This document shows positions 24,859 through 32,931 of a stretch of DNA of 64,000 bases, in pieces. A program made the translations under genes and the position numbers. This DNA comes from Nonomuraea endophytica (GTDB lineage Bacteria > Actinomycetota > Actinomycetes > Streptosporangiales > Streptosporangiaceae), in assembly GCF_014203235.1 (NCBI RefSeq), contig NZ_JACHIN010000012.1:320787-384786 (forward strand). The letters are read 5' to 3'. The number at the start of each line of letters is the position of its first letter. The first letter of the stretch is position 1. Under the pieces are notes generated by a model, which saw only the letters and a program-made list of their open reading frames with translations, was not told the DNA's origin and did no database searches.

Positions 24859-25233
24859 GTGCTCGGGCCGGACATCGACCCCGCCAACATCAGCGAACGG
24901 GAGCTGGACGAGGCCGCCGGACGGGCCGAGCGCATGCTGGCCTGGCTGGAGTCGGCGCAGGAGGAACTACAAGCTGTCACCGGCGCCGGCGAGGGCCCGT
25001 CGGGCCACGTGCGGGTGACGGTCGACGCCGACGGTCTCGTCCTCGACGTCCGCTATGACCGGCAGGCCCTGAAGCTGGGCAGCCAGGACCTCGCCGATGA
25101 GACGCTCGCGGCGGTGCGGTCGGCGGCCGCCGACGCCCGGCGGCGCACCCACGACCTCATGCGTGAGGCGATCCCCGGCTTCGATCCGGCCCAGACCCAG
25201 TCCGAACTCGAACGGCTACTCCGCGCCGAGTGA
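24859..25233 (+). CDS. YbaB/EbfC-like protein 2
   Basis: A 124-residue protein with a clearer YbaB/EbfC core. An N-terminal helix (AERMLAWLESAQEELQAVTG) is followed by the beta segment GHVRVTVDADGLVLDVRYD, the family hallmark, then ALKLGSQDLADETLAAVRSA. The GTG at 24859 has aggagg six bases upstream. It is co-transcribed with YbaB-like protein 1, and its last 18 bp overlap the convergent MFS gene. Two YbaB genes divergent from a WXG100/toxin operon is a recurrent actinobacterial arrangement. Confidence 0.75.
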   Translation: MLGPDIDPANISERELDEAAGRAERMLAWLESAQEELQAVTGAGEGPSGHVRVTVDADGLVLDVRYDRQALKLGSQDLADETLAAVRSAAADARRRTHDLMREAIPGFDPAQTQSELERLLRAE

Positions 25234-26676
25234 CCGGGTCCTGGGGGTGCGGGCGAGGGCGGCGAGGAGCGTGCCGAGGAGGGCGACGGCGAACAGGACG
25301 GTGTAGGCGCGCTGGAATCCGGTCATGAGCTGGTCCACGGCGACGGGTGACAGCTTGGCCAGCGTGGCCGCGTACACCTGGTCGCGCAACTCCGGGCCCA
25401 CCGAGCTGGTGATCAGGCTCAGCGACATGCCCACGCTCAGCACGACCCCCACGTTCATGATCATGATGCGGAAGCCGTTCACCACCCCCAGGCTGCCGGC
25501 GGGCAGCGCGGTCATCACCTGCGTGGTGTTGCCGGTCAGGAACGTCCCGCTCCCGCACCCGGCCAGGAAGAGCCCCACCCCGATGATCCAGTACGGCGTC
25601 GCCGGATCCGCCGTCAGCATCAGCGTCCCGAGACCCAGGGCGCTGAACACCGACCCCCCGATCGACAGCGCGTAGGGAGACAGGCGGCGCCCCAGCGCCC
25701 CCGCGATGGGCGAGGCGAGCGCCATGCCCACCGGCACCGGCAGCACGCTGAGACCGGCCGTGAAGGCGTCCAGGCCCCGGGCGGACTGGAAGTACAGGGC
25801 GACCACCAGGATCAGCGCCGAGCGGGCCAGCGCGTTGCAGAGCGAGGCCAGGTTCGCGCAGGCCAGCATCCGCCCCGCGAACAGTCCCATGTTGAGCACC
25901 GGGTGCGAGGCCCGCCGTTCCACGACCACGATCAGCGGGGCGAGCACGAGGAAGACGGCGGCGCCGGTGATCACGACCGGGCTGGACAGGCCGCGGGAAC
26001 CGGCCTCCGACAACGCCAGCAATACCCCCGACAGGGCGGCGAAGACCAGCACGTTGCCGAGCGCGTCCACTGGCTCGCGCGGCCCGCGCGGCATCTTGCG
26101 CAGCGTCACCGCACCCCACACCAGCGCGATCACCCCGGCGGGCACGTTCACCCAGAAGATCCACTGCCAGCCCGCGGTGTCGGCGATGAGGCCGCCCAGC
26201 GTGGGGCCGGCGAGCTGGGCGACGGACAGGGTGCCGATGTAGACGCCCATGCCCTGGCTGAGCCGGTCGGGCGGGAAGGCGTCGGTGATGATGACGGTCC
26301 CGTTGGCCAGGATCATGGCGGCGCCGATGGCCTGGACGACCCGCATGGCCACCAGGAACCACACGTTCGGCGAGAACCCGGCCAGCAGCGAGGCCACGGT
26401 GAACAGCGCGAACCCGGCCAGGTAGATCTCCCGCCGCCCGAGCAGGTCGGCGACGCGGCCGAAGAAGACCAGGCTGGCGGTGTTGACCAGCAGGAACGCC
26501 AGCAGGATCCAGCCCGACTCGAACGGCCCCGCCCGGAAGTGCCGGACGACCGTGGGCAACGCCACGTTGAGCGTGCTCCCGGCGATGCCGATCAGGACAA
26601 GCCCGAGACTGGTGACCGACACCACCTTCCAGGCATACCGGAGGCGGCTGGCGTAATCGGGGGAGACCGCGACCAT
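25216..26676 (-). CDS. MFS drug transporter, DHA2 (EmrB/QacA) type, second copy
   Basis: A 486-residue exporter with about 14 hydrophobic helices. It has helix-1 motif GIAGSTLNVALPTVVRHF, loop 2-3 GRVADLLGRREIYLAG, RVVQAIGAAMILANG and motif C LSVAQLAGPTLGGLIADTAG. It is distinct in sequence from the pump at 18995 but of the same class. ATG 26676 is chosen over GTG 26685. The TetR box at 26692-26702 lies 16 bp upstream. The segment encoding VDQLMTGFQ near the C-terminus is duplicated at 22451-22486. Confidence 0.92.
   Translation of the reverse strand: MVAVSPDYASRLRYAWKVVSVTSLGLVLIGIAGSTLNVALPTVVRHFRAGPFESGWILLAFLLVNTASLVFFGRVADLLGRREIYLAGFALFTVASLLAGFSPNVWFLVAMRVVQAIGAAMILANGTVIITDAFPPDRLSQGMGVYIGTLSVAQLAGPTLGGLIADTAGWQWIFWVNVPAGVIALVWGAVTLRKMPRGPREPVDALGNVLVFAALSGVLLALSEAGSRGLSSPVVITGAAVFLVLAPLIVVVERRASHPVLNMGLFAGRMLACANLASLCNALARSALILVVALYFQSARGLDAFTAGLSVLPVPVGMALASPIAGALGRRLSPYALSIGGSVFSALGLGTLMLTADPATPYWIIGVGLFLAGCGSGTFLTGNTTQVMTALPAGSLGVVNGFRIMIMNVGVVLSVGMSLSLITSSVGPELRDQVYAATLAKLSPVAVDQLMTGFQRAYTVLFAVALLGTLLAALARTPRTRSLGAE
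25306..25341. repeat. 36-bp segment repeated at 22451-22486
   Basis: This is the coding copy of the repeat, inside the second MFS gene, where it encodes VDQLMTGFQRA on the minus strand. It matches the second copy with one mismatch in 36 bp. Confidence 0.9.
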
Positions 26677-26691
26677 GCCCCCCACTATGAC

Positions 26692-26702
26692 GTACGACGT
26701 AC
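26692..26702. promoter_or_regulatory. TetR-box copy upstream of the second MFS gene
   Basis: GTACGACGTAC is identical to the central box of the TetR/MFS spacer at 20432-20442 and sits inside the 15-bp perfect-arm palindrome ACGTACGACGTACGT (26690-26704). It lies 16 bp upstream of the ATG at 26676, in the promoter region of the second pump. Control by the TetR protein encoded at 20475 is inference. Confidence 0.7.
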
Positions 26703-26710
26703 GTCCGCTT

Positions 26711-27373
26711 TCACCTGGCCCGCTTGCGCAGCCCCTCCAGGTCGTGAATGATCACCCGCCGCCGCCCGGTCTCGATCAGCCCGCGGTCGCGCAGCGAACG
26801 CAGCGCCTTGCTGACCGCCTCCCGCGAGGCGCCGGTCCAGCCGGCCAGCTCGTCCTGGGACAGGGGCAGCGCCACGCGTACCCCGGTGCTGGTCTTCTCG
26901 CCGTAGCGCTCGGCCAGCTCGATCAGCCGGGTCGCCACCCGCCCGGTCGTGTCGAACGCGCCGTACTCGATGCGCTTGCGGTCGGCGTCGCGCAGCTTCT
27001 CGGTGACCAGCTGCATGAGCAGCACCGCCACCCGCCCGTGCTCGCGCAGGTAGGCGGGGAAGTCCTGCACCACGATGCCCTCGATCGGCTCCAGCGCCGC
27101 CACCGTGGCCGAGCGCGGCCAGCCGTCGATCGACGACATCTCGCCGATCAGCGCGCCCGGCCCGCGGATGGCCAGCACGACCTCGGTGCCGCTGCTGGTG
27201 TGCGATGAGCACTTGACCCGGCCCTCGGTCAGCACCAGCACCCAGTCGGAGGTGTCGCCTTCTGTCATGACGGTCGTGCCGCGCTCCCACCTGCGCGGCC
27301 GGCCCGCCGCGCGCAGCGCGGCGATCTCTTCGGGGGTGAGCAAGGAGGTGAACTCGCCAGGCTCTGGGTTCAT
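26711..27373 (-). CDS. CRP/FNR-family transcriptional regulator
   Basis: A 220-residue CRP-type regulator. The N-terminal cyclic-nucleotide-binding domain has the phosphate-binding cassette GEMSSIDGWPRSATV, with Glu78, Arg87 and Ser88 in the positions that contact cAMP in E. coli CRP. The C-terminal winged HTH is LSQDELAGWTGASREAVSKA. No FNR-type Cys cluster is present. It starts 33 bp after the class III cyclase gene on the same strand, so the enzyme making the second messenger and a likely receptor are co-transcribed. Confidence 0.92.
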   Translation of the reverse strand: MNPEPGEFTSLLTPEEIAALRAAGRPRRWERGTTVMTEGDTSDWVLVLTEGRVKCSSHTSSGTEVVLAIRGPGALIGEMSSIDGWPRSATVAALEPIEGIVVQDFPAYLREHGRVAVLLMQLVTEKLRDADRKRIEYGAFDTTGRVATRLIELAERYGEKTSTGVRVALPLSQDELAGWTGASREAVSKALRSLRDRGLIETGRRRVIIHDLEGLRKRAR

Positions 27374-27406
27374 GCCGCGATTATGACTGTACGGCCGCCG
27401 CCCCTT

Positions 27407-29416
27407 CTATGGCATTGTCAGCAGAACGTGCGCCTCCACCCGCTCATCCTTGCCCTTGAGCTCCAGCTTTCCGAGCGGCCGGGTCGTCACTCCGGCACCC
27501 AGCTGGGCCAGCGTGGTCGCGCCGATGACCACCGTGCCGGGCTCCGCGACACCCTGCAGCCGCGCCGCCACGTTCACGCAGTCGCCCATCGCGTTGAAGC
27601 CGCGCAGCTCCGGGCTGCCGATGTTGCCCACGAGCGCGGGACCGGTGTTGACCCCGACCCGGAACGTCGGCCACTCCACGTCGGCGCCCCTGCTCTCGGC
27701 GGCGATCACCTCCGCCGCCTCCTGCATCGCCAGCGCCGCCCGGCAGGCCGCCGCCGCGTGGTCGCGCTGGGTGGCCGGCGCGTTGAACAACGCCAGCAGC
27801 GCGTCCCCGACGAACTGCACGATCGTGCCGCCGTTGTCGAGAATGCACGGCACCGCGGCGGTGTGGTAGCGGTTGAGCATCTCCACGATCTCGCCGGGCG
27901 TGACCCGCTCGGAGAACGTCGTGAACCCCTTGAGGTCGGCGAACAGCGCGGTGAGCTGCTTCAGCTGCCCGCCGAGCGCCGCCTGGTCCGGATCGGCGAG
28001 CAGCGCGTTGGCCACGTCGGGCGACATGTACTGCCGGAACAACGTGTTGAGCTCGTGGTAGAGGCGGGCGTTCTCCAGCGAGATCGACAGCTGTCCCGCC
28101 AGTGTGGCCGCGAGCGCCTCATCCTGCGCGGTACGGCCCAGCGGCACCTCCAGCGCCCCGGCCAGATGCCCCTTCACGGTCAGCGGGTAGGCGACGAGCT
28201 GGTCCCGGTGCACCGGTGCGTGGCCCTCGAAGACGTACTCGCGGGAGCCGATGTCCACCTGCCCGTCGGAGACCAGGCCGATCCTGACGTCCCCGTACGC
28301 CTGGCGGACCCGTTCCAGCGCGGTGGCCAGCAACTCCGTCTCCGGCAGGCCGACCCGGGTCTGGGCGCTGACGTCCACGAGGGCGGCCAGGCGCTCCGAC
28401 AGCCGCCGCTCGTTGGCCAGGGCTTCTCCGGCCCGGTCCAGGACGGCCGCTTGGCTCTCGGTCAGGTCGAACTTGCCGGACAGGCGGGTGGCGGCCAGGG
28501 GTTCGCCGCGCCGTACGTGCTCGACGACCTCCTCCAGGGCGCGGTCGTAGTCGGCCTTGATGCGCGCCACCGTCGCCGACAGGGCGACGGCGTCGAACAG
28601 GCCCGCGCTGGAACCCTCGCGGCGGAACTTCAGGTAGGAGCTGTAGCCGACGAAGACGAAGGCCAGCGTCAGCAGGATGTGCCAGAGCCACCAGGTCAGG
28701 TGCCAGTTGAGCTGCGACATCCCGGCCAGCATCGCCTCGCCGAGGAGCGCGTAGGCGGTGATCAGGCTGATCAGCATGGCCGCCGGGCGCCTGCGGTGGA
28801 TCAGGAACATCATGACGGTGGCGGCGCCGTAGAGCAGGACACCGGGGATGGAGGCCCAGACCAGCCAGTCGGCGTGCTCCCTGAGCGGCGGGTCGCTGAG
28901 CGGGGTGAGGCCGGGCAGCAGCGAGGCCAGCCCCCACAGGATCATGAAGCCGATCAGCGCGCCGCGGATGACGTGCTGCGCTTCGAGTACGCGCGCCGCC
29001 GCCTGCTCACCCAGCGGCAGCGCGGAGGCGAACGCGAACCCGGCGGCGACCGTGAGCCCGACCTGCTGCCCGATGTCGAACCCGAGCGAGCCGACCGGCA
29101 GGATCACCTGCGGCGTGGCCAGGCCGTGCAGGAAGAAGAACCCGGCGCTGGTCAGGAACACCATCGACACGAGGAACAACCGCGCGTCCTGCCTCCGGCG
29201 CGAGGCCTCGCTGACCATCAGGCCGAGGGTCACGTTGAGTCCGGCGACCGCGAGGATCATCCAGAAGTGGCTGGGATTGTGCTGCCACATGACGTTCAGC
29301 TGCTCCTGCGCGAGGAGAAGCCACAGCCCGAGCAGGGGCAGCGCTAGATGGATCGCCCAGACGACGGCTCTGACCGGCTGGGTTGCTGGCGGGAGGTAGG
29401 GACGGTCGGTAGGCAA
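27407..29416 (-). CDS. Membrane class III nucleotide cyclase with GAF-like region
   Basis: A 669-residue protein. The N-terminal third has about seven membrane helices (AIHLALPLLGLWLLL, MILAVAGLNVTLGLM and others). A helical/GAF-like region follows (about residues 320-450), then the class III catalytic domain. Metal Asp494 (FADLKGFT) and Asp538 (GDALLALF), and transition-state Asn615/Arg619 (VNVAAR), are present with the same spacing as in Rv1625c. The purine-selecting Lys and Asp are Gln534 and Asn608. The TTG at 29416 is chosen because ggagg lies seven bases upstream, giving the shortest sensible lead before helix 1. It is followed by the CRP-like gene. Confidence 0.9.
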   Translation of the reverse strand: MPTDRPYLPPATQPVRAVVWAIHLALPLLGLWLLLAQEQLNVMWQHNPSHFWMILAVAGLNVTLGLMVSEASRRRQDARLFLVSMVFLTSAGFFFLHGLATPQVILPVGSLGFDIGQQVGLTVAAGFAFASALPLGEQAAARVLEAQHVIRGALIGFMILWGLASLLPGLTPLSDPPLREHADWLVWASIPGVLLYGAATVMMFLIHRRRPAAMLISLITAYALLGEAMLAGMSQLNWHLTWWLWHILLTLAFVFVGYSSYLKFRREGSSAGLFDAVALSATVARIKADYDRALEEVVEHVRRGEPLAATRLSGKFDLTESQAAVLDRAGEALANERRLSERLAALVDVSAQTRVGLPETELLATALERVRQAYGDVRIGLVSDGQVDIGSREYVFEGHAPVHRDQLVAYPLTVKGHLAGALEVPLGRTAQDEALAATLAGQLSISLENARLYHELNTLFRQYMSPDVANALLADPDQAALGGQLKQLTALFADLKGFTTFSERVTPGEIVEMLNRYHTAAVPCILDNGGTIVQFVGDALLALFNAPATQRDHAAAACRAALAMQEAAEVIAAESRGADVEWPTFRVGVNTGPALVGNIGSPELRGFNAMGDCVNVAARLQGVAEPGTVVIGATTLAQLGAGVTTRPLGKLELKGKDERVEAHVLLTMP

Positions 29417-29514
29417 CGTGCGGCCTCCGCAGTGACGTGGGCCCCGAACAGTCCTGATTATCCCTAAGACCGGCACCGAGCGGTGCGTCGTTTTACGCAG
29501 TCCGTCAGTCAGAG

Positions 29515-29543
29515 TTGGTAAGCCTAGTTCGTCACTCTATGTA
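29515..29543 (+). promoter_or_regulatory. Candidate promoter of the collagen-like gene
   Basis: TTGGTA (29515-29520) and TATGTA (29538-29543) are separated by 17 bp in an unusually AT-rich spacer. Transcription from here would give a 5' UTR of about 95 nt, containing a perfect 7-bp stem atgctca/tgagcat (29603-29619) just before the ribosome-binding site ggaagga (29631-29637). Confidence 0.4.
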
Positions 29544-29642
29544 AGTTATGAACACGTTATGTGATTCTTGTCATCCATTGGAACGGTTGAAGCGTGAACC
29601 TCATGCTCACCATGAGCATCAGATTCCCCTGGAAGGACAACC

Positions 29643-30536
29643 GTGGCCCTCAAGACTCGCGTGCTCCCGCTCGCCGCCGCAGGCGCGCTGGCCGCCTCAC
29701 TGCTTACCGTCGGTGGCGTCGCCACCGCTTCCACCTCCTCGGCGGCCGAGGTGCACGCGTGCGTGCACAAGAAGACGCGGTACGCCCGCATCGTCAACCC
29801 GACCACGCCCTGCAGGAAGACCGAGATCCGGGTGCTCATCGGAGGCGGCGGCGGGCACAGCACCTCCGGCGTCCAGGGCCCCCAGGGTGAACGCGGCCCC
29901 GCGGGCCCGGCCGGCCAGACCGGCGCCACCGGCCCCACGGGCCCCACCGGACCGAAGGGCGCGACCGGCCCGCAGGGCCCGAAGGGCCTCGACGGCAAGG
30001 ACGGCCTCCCGGGCAAGCCGGGTGCCGATGGCAAGGACGGTGCGACGGGCCCCAAGGGCGCCGACGGCAAGGACGGTGCGACCGGTCCCAAGGGCGCTGA
30101 CGGCAAGGACGGCCTGAACGGCAAGGACGGCCTGAACGGCAAGGACGGCGCGACCGGTCCCAAGGGCGCCGACGGTAAGGACGGCCTGCCGGGCAAGCCT
30201 GGGCAGAACGGCAAGGACGGTAAGGACGGCGAGCGCGGTCCGGTGGGTCCCCAGGGTCCCAAGGGTGACCCCGGCACCGGCGGTGGCGGCACCTACACGA
30301 CCTATACGAAGTCCGCTTCCATCGGCAACTACGGCACCGGCAGCGTCTCGTGCAACGGCAACGACGCGGTCACCGGCGGCGGCTTCTCCGGCGTCTCCTC
30401 GCGTTACACCGTGACCAGCAGCATGCCCTCCGGCTCCGGCTGGTCGGTGGCGGTCGAGAAGCTGGACAACGACTACGACAAGAGCGGCGGCGGCAACAAG
30501 GGCACCGTCTACGTGGTCTGCCTGAAGAAGGTCTGA
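29643..30536 (+). CDS. Secreted collagen-like protein
   Basis: A 297-residue exported protein. The Sec signal is VLPLAAAGALAASLLTVGGV with cleavage near STSSAA. A small Cys-containing domain follows (HACVHKKTRYARIVN...TPC). Residues 76-213 are 46 uninterrupted Gly-X-Y triplets rich in GKD, GPK and GAD, which should form a triple helix stabilised by Lys/Asp pairs. The C-terminal roughly 80 residues form a small beta-rich domain with two Cys (GSVSCNGNDAVTGGGFSG, VYVVCLKKV). There is no sorting signal, so the protein is released or held by other means. The GTG at 29643 has ggaagga five bases upstream. Function unknown; adhesion or a spore/hyphal surface role is possible. Confidence 0.9.
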   Translation: MALKTRVLPLAAAGALAASLLTVGGVATASTSSAAEVHACVHKKTRYARIVNPTTPCRKTEIRVLIGGGGGHSTSGVQGPQGERGPAGPAGQTGATGPTGPTGPKGATGPQGPKGLDGKDGLPGKPGADGKDGATGPKGADGKDGATGPKGADGKDGLNGKDGLNGKDGATGPKGADGKDGLPGKPGQNGKDGKDGERGPVGPQGPKGDPGTGGGGTYTTYTKSASIGNYGTGSVSCNGNDAVTGGGFSGVSSRYTVTSSMPSGSGWSVAVEKLDNDYDKSGGGNKGTVYVVCLKKV

Positions 30537-30542
30537 CACGCG

Positions 30543-30576
30543 CTGAGGGGCCGGTGAACAGCCACCGGCCCCTCAG
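30543..30576. terminator. Bidirectional hairpin terminator
   Basis: A perfect 14-bp stem, ctgaggggccggtg paired with caccggcccctcag, with a 6-nt loop, lies between the convergent collagen-like and purL genes. It has no long U tract, as is common in actinomycetes. Confidence 0.8.
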
Positions 30577-30586
30577 ACCCAGCTAT

Positions 30587-32845
30587 CTAGCCCAGGAGCT
30601 CAGGCAGCGTCCCCTCGTGCGTCTCGCGCAGTTCCGCGAGCGGCACCTCGAACACGCCCTCGACGACCAGTGAAGTCCCACCGGTCACGCCGAGCCCGTA
30701 GCAGGGCACCTCGTGCCGCGCGCACAGCGCCGCGAACTCGTCGAACGCCTCCGGCCTGACAGCCACCAGCGCCCGCGCCGACGACTCGCTGAACAGGTCG
30801 GTGAACGCGTCCCCGGTCAGCGAAGCCGACACCGTGGCGCCGACCCCGGCCGCCAGACACGCCTCGGCCAGCGCGATGCCCAGGCCACCATCAGACAGGT
30901 CGTGCGACCCCTGCAGCAGCCCGCGCCGCCCCGCCTCGACCAGCACAGCGGCCAGCGCGGCCTCGGCGACGAGGTCGGCCTCGGGCGGCAGCCCGCCCAG
31001 GTGGCCGTGCGCCACGTGCGCCCACTCCGAGCCGCCGAACTCGGCCTTCGTCTCACCCAGCAGCGCGACCCGCAGCCCTTCGGAGGTGAACCCGGACGGC
31101 ACCCGCTTGGCCACGTCGTCGATGACGCCGAGCACGCCCACGACCGGCGTCGGGTGGATGGCGGTGCTGCCGGTCTGGTTGTAGAAGGAGACGTTGCCTC
31201 CGGTCACCGGCACGCCGAGGATCTTGCAGGCGTCGGCCAGGCCGCGTACCGCCTCGGCGAACTGCCACATCACCTCGGGGTCCTCGGGCGAGCCGAAGTT
31301 GAGGCAGTTGGTGACGGCCAGCGGCTTGGCGCCGGTGACGGCCACGTTGCGGTAGGCCTCGGCCAGCGCCAGCTGCGCCCCCGCGTACGGGTCGAGCTTG
31401 GCGTAGCGGCCGTTGCCGTCGGTGGCCAGCGCGATGCCGCGGGTGGTGGGCTCGGCGCCCGCCATCACCTCGGAGATACGCAGCATGCCCGCGTCGGCCG
31501 GCTGGGCCAGCACGGTGTTGGAGCGCACGTAGCGGTCGTACTGGGAGGTCACCCACTCCTTGGAGGCCAGGTTCGGCGAGCCGAGGAGCTGCAGGAGCGC
31601 GGCCCGCAGGTTGTCGGGGCGCTCCAGGCGGTCGGGGGTGTCGGCGTTGAGCGCGGGCTGGCCGACCGGCTCGTGGTAGGGCCGCTCGTACACCGGTCCG
31701 TCGTCGGCCGCGGTGCCCGGCGGGATGTCCACGATGACCTCGCCGTCCCAGGTCATGACCAGGCGGCCGGTGTCGGTCACCTCGCCGATGACGACGGCGG
31801 GCACGTCCCACTTCTCGCAGATGGCCATGAAGGCCGGGATGTCCGACGGCGTGACGACCGCCATCATCCGCTCCTGGGACTCGCTCATCAGGATCTCCTC
31901 GGGCCGGAGCGAGGGATCGCGGAGCGGGACCAGGTTGAGGTCGACGTGCATGCCGCCGGTGCCCTTGGCGGCGAGTTCGGTGGTGGCGCAGGAGACGCCC
32001 GCCGCGCCGAGGTCCTGGATGCCGACGACCACGTCGGCCGCGTAGAGCTCCAGGCAGCACTCGATGAGCAGCTTCTCCATGAACGGGTCGCCGACCTGCA
32101 CGGCGGGCCGCTTGGCCTGCGACTCGTCCTCGAAGGTGGCCGAGGCCAGCACCGAGGCGCCGCCGATGCCGTCGGGACCGGTGGAGGCGCCGAACAGCAC
32201 GACCTTGTTGCCGGGGCCCGGCGCGGTGGCCAGCTTGATCTGGTCCTTGCGCAGCAGGCCGACGCAGAGGGCGTTGACCAGCGGGTTGCCGATGTAGCAG
32301 GGGTCGAAGACGACCTCGCCGCCGATGTTGGGCAGGCCCAGGCAGTTGCCGTAGGAGGAGATGCCCTCGACGACGCCGGGCAGCACCCGCTTGGTGTCCG
32401 GCTGGTGGGCGCCGCCGAAGCGCAGCGCGTCCATGACGGCGATGGGGCGCGCGCCCATCGACATGATGTCGCGCACGATCCCGCCGACGCCGGTGGCCGC
32501 GCCCTGGTGCGGCTCGACGTAGGACGGGTGGTTGTGCGACTCGATCTTGAACGTGGCGGCCCAGCCGTCGCCGATGTCGACGACACCGGCGTTCTCGCCC
32601 ATGCCGACGAGCAGCGCCTCGGACTTCGGGGCCTTGGTGGCGAACTGCCGCAGATGCACCTTGGACGACTTGTACGAGCAGTGCTCCGACCACATGACGG
32701 AGTAGATGGCCAGCTCGGACCCGGTGGGCCGGCGCCCCAGGATCTCCTTGACCTTCTCGTACTCGTCCCGCTTCATCCCCAGCTCGGCGAACGGCATCGC
32801 CTCGTCAGGCGTCACCCCGGCCCGCTTCACGGAGTCTGCGCTCAT
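30587..32845 (-). CDS. purL: Phosphoribosylformylglycinamidine synthase, PurL subunit
   Basis: A 752-residue small-type PurL, the ATP-dependent FGAM synthase subunit that works with PurQ and PurS. Motifs include YSVMWSEHCSYKSSK, FKIESHNHPSYVEP, GATGVGGIVRDIMSMGARP, GDPFMEKLLIE and late LPVTGGNVSFYNQ-like GVPVTGGNVSFYNQT. The ATG at 32845 (MSADSV) matches the usual actinobacterial start. An upstream in-frame ATG at 32935 overlaps the purQ stop (ATGA) and would add 30 residues of unusual composition. It is transcribed with purQ. Confidence 0.95.
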   Translation of the reverse strand: MSADSVKRAGVTPDEAMPFAELGMKRDEYEKVKEILGRRPTGSELAIYSVMWSEHCSYKSSKVHLRQFATKAPKSEALLVGMGENAGVVDIGDGWAATFKIESHNHPSYVEPHQGAATGVGGIVRDIMSMGARPIAVMDALRFGGAHQPDTKRVLPGVVEGISSYGNCLGLPNIGGEVVFDPCYIGNPLVNALCVGLLRKDQIKLATAPGPGNKVVLFGASTGPDGIGGASVLASATFEDESQAKRPAVQVGDPFMEKLLIECCLELYAADVVVGIQDLGAAGVSCATTELAAKGTGGMHVDLNLVPLRDPSLRPEEILMSESQERMMAVVTPSDIPAFMAICEKWDVPAVVIGEVTDTGRLVMTWDGEVIVDIPPGTAADDGPVYERPYHEPVGQPALNADTPDRLERPDNLRAALLQLLGSPNLASKEWVTSQYDRYVRSNTVLAQPADAGMLRISEVMAGAEPTTRGIALATDGNGRYAKLDPYAGAQLALAEAYRNVAVTGAKPLAVTNCLNFGSPEDPEVMWQFAEAVRGLADACKILGVPVTGGNVSFYNQTGSTAIHPTPVVGVLGVIDDVAKRVPSGFTSEGLRVALLGETKAEFGGSEWAHVAHGHLGGLPPEADLVAEAALAAVLVEAGRRGLLQGSHDLSDGGLGIALAEACLAAGVGATVSASLTGDAFTDLFSESSARALVAVRPEAFDEFAALCARHEVPCYGLGVTGGTSLVVEGVFEVPLAELRETHEGTLPELLG

Positions 32846-32931
32846 GGGTCGTTCACCGCTCCTCATTCGCTCCGCGGAGTGCCTCGTTCCCCGGCCCTCC
32901 ACTCCGCTCACCGCGTCGGGTTCACTCCCGA

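Noticed and set aside
29988..30240. CRISPR-like or satellite repeat
   Set aside because: The repetition follows the Gly-X-Y codons of the collagen-like protein.
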